Source: Saccoglossus kowalevskii (taxonomy: Eukaryota > Hemichordata > Enteropneusta > Harrimaniidae). From it: 22,187 nucleotides of DNA. The notes below the pieces were generated by a model. That model worked only from the letters and a program-made list of their open reading frames with translations, was not told where the DNA came from and ran no database searches. The stretch's first letter is position 1. Each line of letters begins with the position of its first letter. Both the position numbers and the translations under genes were made by a program. Positions 9,426-19,638 of this stretch are shown here, in pieces. The stretch lies in the NCBI RefSeq assembly GCF_000003605.2, contig NW_003155746.1, positions 250,881 to 273,067 of the forward strand, in the 5' to 3' direction.

Positions 9426-9938
9426 CCCCATCCCCCGTAAAAAGAAGAGTTCATTGTTCATGGTGACATTTGTGTAATCCTTTGGCATTGGTATTGAACT
9501 TGCAGCTTTTGAAATAATACCACCTGTTTAGACACTTTTACACAGTTTAGACATTTATACATATGTCACCGTTACGCCGTAAGTTACAGCGTGCCGTAAT
9601 TTTGCGTTATTGTACTGGGTGTTTTCAGCCTACCATGTTAGAAATCGCGAATTCCAAACATGGAACGATTACGTGGGTAAGCATCATCTACCCATAACAA
9701 GAAACATGGCTGCCCCAGGGTTTAAAGAAGTGCGCTAAATCTGTTATACACTTTATGAATTTCGGCATTCCCATGGTGTATCGCCGGGGAAAACATTTAT
9801 AATAATACGGTTATCGCAAGGATACTGCAAAGTACGCACTCGGTACACGGTCGCATCGACCTCGATGTGCGTGTGTCGGTATTCCCTCTGTACTGTCTTC
9901 GTGCATACTTTGCAGTATCCTCGTAACAACTTCATAAT
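9426..9938. mobile_element. Insertion in repeat copy 2, with a long inverted repeat
   Basis: About 510 bp that has no counterpart in the other family copies and sits between two segments that are contiguous in them. It is CpG-richer than its host and contains the hairpin at 9819-9921. No transposase ORF and no clear target-site duplication were found by eye. A small non-autonomous DNA element is one explanation. Confidence 0.45.
9819..9921. repeat. Inverted repeat, 21-bp arms
   Basis: AGGATACTGCAAAGTA (9819-9834) pairs perfectly with TACTTTGCAGTATCCT (9906-9921). Inward extension gives 20 of 21 paired bases (9819-9839 with 9901-9921). The ~60 nt loop contains further partly complementary sequence around ATCGACC-TCGATG. 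Confidence 0.85.
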
Positions 9939-10879
9939 AGTATGAGTGAGTTCGAAACGAGAATATATTAATGAATCTACACAAATTAATGGTAAGTTTG
10001 GCTAGTCTCCTGCTTTGTAATTATCGGATATAGACAAGTAGTCATGTTCGAATAATGTTTTAGTGTGTGTACCGAGAGCAAAGTGAAGTTTGACGTAATT
10101 GTTCAAGTCCCAAGTGGTTTTTAAACCTAACCTGTAAATCATGTAATATAGTTTTATATTGATTGTTCAAGGTAACCCGCTAGTGCATAGTTTCTATTTA
10201 TTGACCCACTACGCGTTGTTTAATGTGAGGACAATATTACTTATTACGACCAATGATGAACAAAACGGGGGAAAGTATGACGCACTCAATCACACATATT
10301 ACGAGATACACGTGCGCAATGTATTATCTGCAAAAAACAATTGTCACTTGGCAATCTTGACCGAATCAGAGTAATTACATGCTCGACTTTGATAGTATGA
10401 CCAATAATCAATTATAACGCTGTAAGTTGGATGCCTTGTCCAGGCTCATTGTTGTGCTAAATAAGAAATAACAGTGTTGTGGAAAATTTCTACTAATCTA
10501 CCAAGGGTAAACAGATTGATCGTTCCAATTCTTCAGTTTTTGAGCAGGTATGCCGGTGAATATTGGAGTTGTCATCTGCATTTGCCAGACACAAATTATT
10601 TATGCTTTTTCGGGGAAATAATTTGTATTCAAAATTTGTTTTTTCATTCGATGATGTACCAGATAAAATCTGGTGCAATTTAAATCGCGAACACAGGAGA
10701 AATGCCACGTATATATGAAGTGAATTAGTGAACTTAAACTAAATAGATTGTCAATTAACACTTAACGCCCACTATACACTGCAAACGTGGGAAATGCATG
10801 TCGCATCACAAAGTCAAAACACTATATGGAATATTTAAAACCACTACAATACCAGTACATCTAACGGTTAAAATCGGTA

Positions 10880-11410
10880 GAACACGGGCGAAAAAGAACA
10901 CATAGATATGGGTGGCTAAAGCCAGTCACACATAATAAAAAGTACTAATTTTATCTCACTTTATACAACAATCCATATCACTAATACAAACCAAACTAAT
11001 GAAAAAATATAACAATTTTGAAATAATATAATGTGGGCATTTCTCACGATAAGACATGTTAGTGTAATCCTTTGCCTCGTGTTTTAAACACGTACTGTCT
11101 GTCCTGTCATGGAATTGTTAGCACATTTGTTGTTGTCAACTATTAACCATATTGTTTTAAACACGAAGGAGTGAGGACTTAAACGACAATCAGGAGAAGA
11201 TATCACTGAAGCTACGCAAATTAAAAAAATATGTCATTTGAATCTGTAACACAATAAGTTGAACACGGGCGAAATCATCATTCACACATATTAAAAAGTA
11301 ATAATTTATCTTACTCCAAACAGCAATGTCAAGCAATCCATAACACGAATGCGGACTAAATCGATTTCGACGAATATGAAAATATAACACTTACGAAAAT
11401 ACAACACTAC
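10880..11410 (+). repeat. Dispersed repeat family, copy 3 (1.4 tandem monomers)
   Basis: Begins GAACACGGGCG (10880) and continues through ATTTTATCTCACT, CAATCCATATCACTAATACA, the TACTGTCTGTCCTGTCA block and the core (11135-11154) to GAAGCTACGCAAATT. The left module then restarts at 11261 (GAACACGGGCGAAAT) and runs to about 11410. The monomer period is 381 bp. The right half seen in copies 1, 2 and 4 is absent. Confidence 0.8.
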
Positions 11411-12684
11411 TTTGGATTCTATTTGGTTTCTCTGGACCAATTACGCACAAAATAATAGCTTCGTTTCTCTCATCGTGAAGATCATGTACAGACCGCACCT
11501 TTTGTTATTAAATGCATTATTACCTTCATCAAGCAGGTGGATAACTATTTCTCTATAAATCTGCTTATGATAACAATGTAATTGTTGATTTTAATTCACA
11601 GTATAATTATTCACAATTGTGGTCTTAATAACTTTAGTTTGCTACATTTTGTTATTTTGTGAAAGAAAGGTTGTCCATATGCTGAAATCCTTGCATTTGA
11701 ACAATTAACCATATTATAGTTTTCATCACTACTTTAGTTTTTGTTCCAGAACTTGCAGATTTGTTTTACTAAGAGGGATAAGTTTGTAACTCATTTGTTG
11801 GAATTCCTATTTTAGTAATTACTTCCCTAATTATATATTATTCTAATTTAGTAATCACTCTCCTGATTATATATTTTGCAACTATATTTTGGATAATGTT
11901 CAGATTTGTAGATCTTCTTAACATTTGTGTAAGTTTGAGTTTGTTGCTAAAACTGTGTCTTTATTTTGTTCAAATTATTATTTCATTTCATGGTATTTAC
12001 ATCTTTAACATTGCTCTGATTACATTTCTAATTTGTTTGATGTCATAATATTACCAATCCTAAGTTTGTTACATTGAAGTGTTTCTGACTACTGTTTAAT
12101 AAATGTTTAGAATGTAATTTTCCGTTTTTCATGTGTTCAGATTTTCCAGGGTTATCCTCGTTATATATTGACACTCAGATCCATAATTTAGGACATATGG
12201 TTATTTAATAATTAGAGAAAACGTATTTTGTGACCCAACAGCATTGAAATTTAACTTTAAAATCTAACGAATTCTTGTGGGTGAAATGGCCAATGTTTTA
12301 ACAGCTGTTCGTGGGGGTTATGTTGTAAACACATGCGCACACACATACTGTGATATGAACATGGCCTTTTATCGTTTGTCCTGGAAGATAACTGGGCGGA
12401 ACATATATGTAGTTTAAAGTTTAAATGCATCGGCTGTTTCTTTTTTAAAGTTATATTCACATTGTGATCTTAAGCTTTAAGAAACTGGCAGATGAGGGCC
12501 CCATTTCTAAATATTGAATTATGTATCCATAACATGCACTGTTTAACTGCAATGAATGCATAACATATTATATTTAAATGGATAGCACAATAACCTAACA
12601 TCGTTCGCAACCCCATATGACCGATATGCTACTTCGGGACTCCCTATGATACTAATTATTATTACACAGGACGCATCTAATCTG
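11411..12684. other. Non-genic AT-rich stretch
   Basis: No gene supported. Contains a two-copy 30-bp direct repeat (11811-11840 and 11847-11876, starting TTTAGTAAT and containing ATTATATATT) offset by 36 bp. Confidence 0.55.
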
Positions 12685-14006
12685 GGGGATGGACACACTT
12701 AATGGTTTACGTAATATATATTACTTGATTTTCAAGCAATTTTACTGAACTAATCATTAATCACCATATGGGGGATAAATTATAATTGTATACTATGTAT
12801 TATTCAGAATTTTGACAATAGATCGAATGCAGTTCGCATTATGTTAAATTTACAGTGGATAAGAATGCGGTTGCTCAAAATATATAGGGTTTTCTTCTGC
12901 ATTGATGTTGTTGTTGAGTGTCGTGTACACTATGTCAACACAACTCTGTGTTGAGAAGCACTGGAGCAATGCTATTCGATTTAAAATATTCATGAGCCAT
13001 CGACGGCTCGTAATATTAATATTAATACTCAATGTAGTGGAAAGTACATTATGATAACAGACATTTATGTAATCATCTGATGGCTCTTGTCATAAACATG
13101 CACTGCCTGTCAGAATTACCATGTGAATACATTGTTAACGCAGGTGACGTCAACTATTAACCATATCACTTTACCCACGAGTACGAGACGAGAGGATATT
13201 ACTGACGCCTCGCAAATTGGTGGTAAGTTTGACCAGTTTCCTGCTAAGTAATTAATTGTATATAGGCAGGTAGCCGTGTTTGGATACTGTTTTAGTGTGT
13301 GTAGTCGTCTATGCTGGTAAACGCATGCCGAAAGCAATGTGAAGTTTGGCGTATTTGTGGATGTCCCAGGCAGGCTTTGAAGAAAAAAATAGTAAATCTT
13401 GTAATATAGCTTTCTCCTGATCGTTCACGGTAAATTGTATTAAACCGACCACGCGTTGTTTAATGTGGTCATAACAGGACTTGCTACGACCAATAACGAA
13501 CAAAATGGGGGGGGGGGGTATGAGTACTGGATCACAAATATCATGTGACACATGGCGTAGTATAGTGTATGCAAACAAACAATTGTTCTTATACATAGCT
13601 GATCGTCATTGTAACCTTAACCAAGTCATAGTAATTCCACGTCTGCAGGCGTTTATGGAAAGGGATTTGTCAGGAAATATTTGTTATTTGAAAAACATTT
13701 TGTTTGGTTGATGGTCAAACGCCACTGCTATACCTGTCAAATATGTTATGGGTTAAACTCTTGTTCAATTAAAATCTACGTGTACACTGTAAATCTGAGT
13801 CTCCACTTTACAATCCTTTTAAGTGTTTTTCTTAAAATCGCAATCGAGTTATTTTATAGCACTACTGTTTTTGAATAAAACATTTCTCCTGTTTTGTGAG
13901 AAAAAATTCAAAGTGTTCATCAGCTTGTTCCCACTTTAAAACACTTGTTTATAATCTGCAAAATTTTTATAATCTGCATAATTGCAAGGAGTGTATATGA
14001 TGAAAT
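12685..14006 (+). repeat. Dispersed repeat family, copy 4 (with a ~300 bp insertion)
   Basis: The closest match to copy 1: the same GGATGGACACACTT left end, GCATGC/CGCAAATTGGTGGTAAG block, ACCACGCGTTGTTTAATGTGG block, a 12-G run (13507-13518), a CATAGTAATTCCACGTCTGC block and the tail ending GAGTGTATATGATGAAA. Compared with copy 1 it has an extra ~300 bp at about 12785-13084 and a small deletion near 13665. The ORFs of 73-95 codons inside it match ones in copy 1 only because the DNA does; nothing shows they are protein-coding. Confidence 0.85.
12785..13084. other. Insertion in repeat copy 4, rich in small hairpins
   Basis: Absent from copy 1, where the flanks (ATAAATTATAA and the GTCATAAACATGCACTG block) nearly adjoin. 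It contains TCAACAC-AACTCT-GTGTTGA (12935-12954) and GAGCC-ATCGAC-GGCTC (12994-13009), plus an ATTAATATTAAT tract. No terminal repeats or target duplication are evident. Confidence 0.45.
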
Positions 14007-15529
14007 ATCAGTCGCTATCAGACTATTATTAAGTAGGAAACTCTAGATACACTACCCATTAATAGTGAACATTGACACTTGAAACGAACAATAACATCTT
14101 TAAACCCATTCCTTGATATGAATGAAAGTGCCCAATCTCTTCCCATGTGGTATTGTTGTCTCGAATGTAGTTTCATGGACACATCAACTTCCTGGAAAAA
14201 GGAAAAAAATAGTGGAACAAATAAAAGTCGTTAATTAATTAAGACAAAAAATGCTACACAGAAATAAATTTACTCTATTGCAATCCCATTCTCTCTCAAA
14301 TCTCGAACCTGCATTCATGCACTACATTTATTCTATTTCATTCACTTTTCTATCCGTCAAATGTTTGATTTCACCACAGGACAGCGGTATTTTAAAACTA
14401 TATTTACCCAAACAGAGTTCTTTTGGTATAGAGAAACTGAATCAACAATAATCCATAATATAAGGACAAAACTAGTTCCTGCTCTGATGTTTTCTTCAAA
14501 AATCTGAAAAGTATAATATTATCAAAATCCAGTGAGTAATGTTTAAAAAGGTGTGTTTTAATGAAAAACATGAAAGTGCTCCCTAGATTTACAATGTATA
14601 TGAGTATTTTTGTTAAAACACACTGTTTTAATTGAAAATCCACTGTTTAAGTTAAGGTAGAATTGCAGGTTCGTGGGCACTTTTTTTTGCTTTTTCTTAC
14701 CCAGACAGTCTTGGCTTGATAGTGTAACATTTTCGAAGCATTGTCAATGTTGGAACATACTCAAAAATCAGTTTAAAAATATAGGGAACCGAGGCACGCT
14801 TATGTGATTAAAAGTCCCGAAAGACTGTTTGCGTTGCGCTTTGATTGACAAGTCACTGTTGATGTTATATGCAAATGATTGCAGGCAGCGGTTACGGGGC
14901 TCAGTTACGGAGCAGTGGTATGCGACTTCCTGCCCTGGCTCTCTGTTTATTTACCTCAAACGCGATCAACTAGCAAACTAAAAAAAAAACAAAAAACAGA
15001 CAAGACGTAGACGCTTCCAGCATGCAAGCGAAATGAAACAAAACATACAGTTGTGAATGATAAGTAACCTTTTTCACCCTTACATAAATTGATTTTTCAT
15101 TTAATTTCATGTGAAGGAAGCCCCGATAGGGCGATTTAATTTTCGCACAAAACAAGGCCACAATTTCTTTTGTTTTTTTGGTGCACACATTTGAAGCTTT
15201 TTCACATTGTGGGAGAAACTAAAAAATGTTTCCACATATTTTTTACTCCAATGGCATTTTAACACTGAAGTAAACATTTTCCGTTTCGGTGTAACGATTA
15301 CCGTGCTGATAGAATTGCGATGCAATTGACAAACAACACTGCTGTTACTGTCATCGATAACTAACTTTTCATTGTCAAAATAAACAAACGTAAAATGCTT
15401 GGTTAATTAAAAAAAAATACCCTGGAAATTACAGAAAAATCGGCAACGAGAGGCTGTTTTTAAACACCGCGGAAAAATCATGCACTCTGTGATGCCATCT
15501 TGCATACCTTAATCGGAAACCTCCTTGTC
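14007..15529. other. Non-genic stretch
   Basis: No gene supported. The open frames here (66-79 codons) are low-complexity, Phe/Lys-rich and overlap on both strands. An A-rich tract lies at 14981-14998. AGATTTACAATGT at 14585-14597 is a one-mismatch inverted match to ACACTGTAAATCT at 13784-13796. Confidence 0.5.
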
Positions 15530-15840
15530 AGCTAGCATGCACCGGTAGCGATGTCGCAAAGTACGTTGTATGGCCGTGATCGGCGACCTCTGGTACTAAG
15601 GCACTCTATGAATGAGGTATTTGCAGAGGTCGGGGTTCATTTAATTTCCATCGACCCGTCTCGTCTGTAGTTGAATGAAACCTGGCCCGATTTACATTAG
15701 TTCCCCTTCCAATGTGACTTCATTTCGAATAGCCGTTGTCGAGCAAAATATTACCGTAACGGCACATCTCAACCTGGTCGTCTAACTTCACACGGACCAT
15801 TTCACCCGGGAACGCGCAAAACGGCGTCATACAAAGTATT
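15530..15840. other. CpG-dense island in AT-rich DNA
   Basis: I count about two dozen CpG dinucleotides in roughly 300 bp, far above the flanks. It contains an inverted repeat CGACCTCTG (15584-15592) / CAGAGGTCG (15624-15632). No ORF worth naming spans it. It could be a promoter-like region, an exon of an unrecognised transcript, or part of a younger mobile element. Confidence 0.4.
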
Positions 15841-17018
15841 TTTTTAAAGGTTTGAGGGAAGATATATTTAGACTCAACCCACCCAATGGCGATCGTTATG
15901 TTTATAAATATCTCATATGCCCCTCCCTCAGTGGAATTGATAACACGACGCTATGACAGTTTTCACGCAAGGTTGTGACTTCGCGGACGATTTTTCGTCT
16001 GTTTCCCTCGAATTGTAAATATTTTGTATTCTATTATTTACCTGACGATTTAACATCAACAAATATCGGTGTATGGTGTATTTCTATGAGTTTCTTTTAC
16101 ACATATGAAGCGAATGATTCGTTTTATAACTTTTTTTACAAAATGGCGATTATCTCAGTTTAATTTTTTACTCAAAATTTCAATTTTAAAACTATTTAAC
16201 TTGTAGACAGTTCATTTGTTTTCAATGAAATTTTCAGGGGTGATTATTCAGATCTATCCCAAGTAAATGGCATCGTATGGTTTCACTGTCTTTACTGGAA
16301 CAGAAACAATAGAGCTTTCAATTAGCGGCTCTGTTATTTGTGAACGATTTATAAAATGTGAATGTTTCAAAGAACACTGTGTAAACAATTTTCAATGGAA
16401 ACACTAATAAATAAGCCATTATGTTCCTAGTAAACAGAGGTTTTAAATAAGTGTTTGTAAATCAAAATCAGGGTATGCATTCAAAAGTTAAATAGTTTTA
16501 AGTGCGCTTTCACCTAAAACGCATGATTTTATCCGCAAATCCACACCACTTAATATGGTATCATAGTACATTATTGTAAACCATAAAACTCGAAAGTTTA
16601 AATAAAGCTCTTTCAAATGATATATAACTTGATGGGTGAAAAATATATTTTACTTGTGTAACTACAGTAATTAGAGCCAATTAAAAATATAGTCTCCCAA
16701 CCTGCATCTCTACCTTAAAAACATATGCATTATATTGTAAAAAATCGGTATTTTCTATTAAAACATTATTGTTTAGTATTTTTTAAGTAAAATCACAAAC
16801 AACGTTTAACAAAGTGCTAATGTATAAGACACATTTTTATTTGTGAGTTTAACCAAAACACTTTTCTTCCAAACTGTTTTATTTTGAAACACTTCAAAAC
16901 ACCCGACTATGCATGTTTCATGTTTATGTATACGACATTTTTAAAACTAAAACTAAAACACTATGAATGCTGAACATTTTTTATGCGATTGTTATTATTC
17001 GCTACATATGTTAAAAAA

Positions 17019-17052
17019 CTTAGCTTATTAATGTTTATATTAATAAGCTGAG
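17019..17052. repeat. Hairpin with 11-14 bp arms
   Basis: AGCTTATTAAT (17022-17032) and ATTAATAAGCT (17039-17049) are perfect inverted copies around a 6-nt loop. Three further pairs (one G.T) extend the stem to 17019 and 17052. Confidence 0.85.
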
Positions 17053-17382
17053 CGGAATGCATCATTTGATATATTTACAAAATGTTTCTCGGGTGCGAAA
17101 AATTGTTATTAGTGTTACCATGTTATAAATAGGAAAACATATTAAAATGTGACTTTGATACAGGCACTTTTCAATATTCTAGCTTGTGTTTTGTATGAGA
17201 GCATTTTTCAATGTGTTGATAAATAAATACTTTTTAAATACATTTTTCTGAAGAAAACATTTTTCAAAAATTGTGTCTATGGAAGCAATTTCCAAAGAGC
17301 TGTGATGGTGAGCACTTTATTTAAACATGTCCCCGGTGAAGACGACATTCCCTACACACTTAATCAAATATTTGTCTAGTGC

Positions 17383-17402
17383 TATCACTTTTAAAAGTGA
17401 TA
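17383..17402. repeat. Perfect 20-bp palindrome
   Basis: TATCACTTTTAAAAGTGATA equals its own reverse complement. A second perfect palindrome, TTTTACTAGTAAAA, lies 20 bp further on (17422-17435). Confidence 0.9.
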
Positions 17403-18053
17403 ATGAACACTTTTCAGTACATTTTACTAGTAAAAGCACTTTTAAAAATGTTGTGAATATGAACAATACATATTTCTAGTTAAGGTACTTTTTCTAAAAC
17501 GGTGTTGTGAAACGAGTTTCTGGTGGAACACTTTTTGTTATATGTCATATGCAAAAAACATCCCCTGAAATGTTGGAATCGAAAACACCTGCTCACCGAG
17601 GTGTGTTCATCAATACACTTTTCATAATTATGCAAATTATTAACACTTTAAGTGTTTTACCTCAAAACAATAAAAAATGTTTTACTTGTGATATAACTCA
17701 TTCACGATATTAACAAAAACACTTAATGTGTTTAATTATAAAATTTAAAAGTGATTTTAAAGTGAGACGAAAATGTGTCAAATTTTAAAACATTTAGATT
17801 TACAGTGTGGAAATTATGATCATGTACTTCTACTTAAAGCGAAGGGTGTCAATTACCTCTAAGAACCAATTATACTTGGCATACAGGCGAAATGTCCTTC
17901 GCATTAAAACACGCTGTCTTACAGAATATATGACACCACACTACTGTATCAGTATAATCAGCTAACAGTTAACAACCGCTCGTTAATCTCTAAAGGCGAT
18001 TGTTTATTGAAGGCGTGAACACCTAAATTAGTGTTGCACAGCGTATAATTGCA

Positions 18054-18640
18054 GAACACGGGCAAAATACCACATACATACGAGTTCCTAAGGTCATTCA
18101 CACATATTATATATTATTATATTATACATAAGTACTAACTGTATCTCACTCCAAACAAAAATGTCAAGCAATTTATATCACAAATGCAAACCAAACTAAT
18201 GGGAAAATACAACATTTTTAAAATAATATAATATGCACATGTTGTGGGAAGTTTTTTCTAAAAACACATGTTTGTGTAATCCTCTTGCTCCTCGTGTTTT
18301 AAACATGTTCTGTCTGTCCTGTCTGTAATACCATGAAAATAGATACATTGTTAGCAAAGCTGTTGTCAACTATTAACCATATTGTTTTAAACACGAAGGA
18401 GTGATAATCACGAACAGATATTACTGTAGCTACACATATTGAAAACCAAAAAAAGTTGAACACGGGCGAAATACCACAAAAATATAAGTGGCTAAAAGCA
18501 TTCACACATATTAAAATTTTAATTTTATTTCACTGCAAACAGCAATGTCAAACAATTCATATCACTAATGCAGACCAACTCGTTTTTTCCAATACAAAAA
18601 TACAACATTTTCGAAACAATATAAAGTGCACATGCATCAG
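18054..18640 (+). repeat. Dispersed repeat family, copy 5 (1.4 tandem monomers)
   Basis: Left module from GAACACGGGCAAAATACCAC (18054), then the CATATT/TATCTCACTCCAAACA/GTCAAGCAATTTATATCAC blocks, the TCTGTCCTGTCTGTAATACC block and the core GTCAACTATTAACCATATTG (18365-18384). The left module restarts at 18458 (GAACACGGGCGAAATACCAC) and continues to about 18640. The period is 404 bp. The layout is the same as copy 3. Confidence 0.8.
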
Positions 18641-19529
18641 GCATATTATTGCTTTGCAATAGCTTGCAATTAAAGACTTCAAATAAAGTAAAATAAAACA
18701 ATTTACTTGTCATAATATCAAACAAGTAACACCTTTCGCTGTCAATTGACCTCCAATCAATACACTCAACCAGTACTTCCTGTCACCATAGTGGATGCAG
18801 CACTACTGTAGCGACATCGGGCGACATACTTGTACGACTTATTGTCATCAAACCTACAGACTTTTACTAGCGCAATGTCTTGTGATAACTGTTACATAAT
18901 TAATATGTCCTCACAAATAATCATCACCTACACACTTGGTCGTTTTGGTTATTTTTTGGAACCTTTTAATTTTAAGTTATTTATATAATCTGTTATTAAA
19001 TGAAATCTAACAGAACAGAGCACACTAACACATTAAACAATTTTAATAGTTTTGGGGACAGAGCCAGACCTAGAGTTTGTTCATTCAAGACCAAATCTGC
19101 AGAAGTATCTGCATCTGCATCTGTATATCTAGACAGCAAACACCCTGCATGGCAAGTTCTATATTTGTCAGTTTAGCCCATTAACGTATAGGCTACATGA
19201 GATGATTGAATGAAAATAATCACGTCGGCTGATTGCTGGAACTCACACTATTTTCACAGTAAGTCTAAAATTAGCGCATTATGGTCACCCGATTGCATTA
19301 CAATCACCCAACTAACCAACAAACCAACCGACCAATCACAGCCGGCTTTGTTTGATCATATTTAGACAAACACGTGTTTTAGATCTTAAGTACACACTCT
19401 GAATTGACTCAAGTTATTACTGGCATATTTCATCTTGCACAATTATAATCCAGAGATTTCGTGTTTTTTAATTGTTTTAACATTGATAACAAAAAGTGTA
19501 TTTTCATGTATTTGTTCTCAGGTGACACA
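18641..19529. other. Upstream region of sulfotransferase gene 2
   Basis: No gene supported. Contains an imperfect ATCTGC hexamer tract near 19109-19128 and a CCAAT motif (GACCAATCAC) near 19330, about 200 bp upstream of the coding start; the latter is only weakly suggestive of a promoter. As in gene 1, a T-rich tract and CAG (ending 19521) sit just before the ATG, suggesting a spliced 5' non-coding exon. Confidence 0.35.
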
Positions 19530-19638
19530 ATGGTAGAACGCAGATGCCCCTTGAGAAAACGACTTATAATTCTGATAATATTAACTTTGTTATATGTGGT
19601 TTTGTATCATACGAAATGGATAACAAATATCAATCTAG
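19530..19638 (+). CDS. Gene 2 coding exon 1: cytosolic tail and type II signal anchor
   Basis: 109 nt from ATG (19530) to CTAG|GTAAAA, phase 1. The basic start (MVERRCPLRKR) is followed by a hydrophobic run of Leu/Ile/Val ending VVLYHTKW, matching the gene 1 anchor. The frame continues open into intron 1 as far as a TGA near 19773, but that extension has no counterpart in gene 1 and is taken as intron. Intron 1 is 428 bp. Confidence 0.84.

Larger units (their letters stand above)
9140..10720 (+). repeat. Dispersed repeat family, copy 2 (split by an insertion)
   Basis: The left part (9140-9425) has ATCTCACT, AATCCATATCACTAATGCA, the TACTGTCTGTCCTGTCAG block and the core GTCAACTATTATCCATATTG (9335-9354). 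The right part resumes at about 9939 with the GGTAAGTTTGGC, TAGTGTGTGTA, ACTACGCGTTGTTTAATGTG and GCAAAAAACAATTG blocks, matching copy 1 through GTTGTCATCTGCATTT (10566). The G tract is only five bases here. A fresh start of the left module (GAACACAGGAGAAATGCCAC) follows at 10689. More diverged than copies 1 and 4. Confidence 0.75.
15841..18053. other. AT-rich region with recurring CACTTTT/AAAAGTG motifs
   Basis: No gene supported. From about 16270 to 17810, CACTTTT, ACATTTTT and AAAACACTT motifs recur on both strands every few tens of bases, sometimes as perfect palindromes. This looks like a degenerate short-repeat field or nested small inverted-repeat elements. The right end (agatttacagtgt, 17796-17808) is an exact inverted match to 13784-13796. 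Confidence 0.4.

Noticed and set aside
13116-13596. Minus-strand frames of 73 and 95 codons that have relatives at 1017-1423
   Set aside because: They are shared only because both lie in the same DNA repeat. The matching frames differ in length and are disrupted at the G-run and by indels, so no coding constraint is visible.
14669-14960. Possible tRNA or SINE promoter boxes (GGTTCGTGGGC and nearby GC-rich sequence)
   Set aside because: No A box at the right distance, no cloverleaf and no poly-A or TSD. The resemblance is limited to a few bases.
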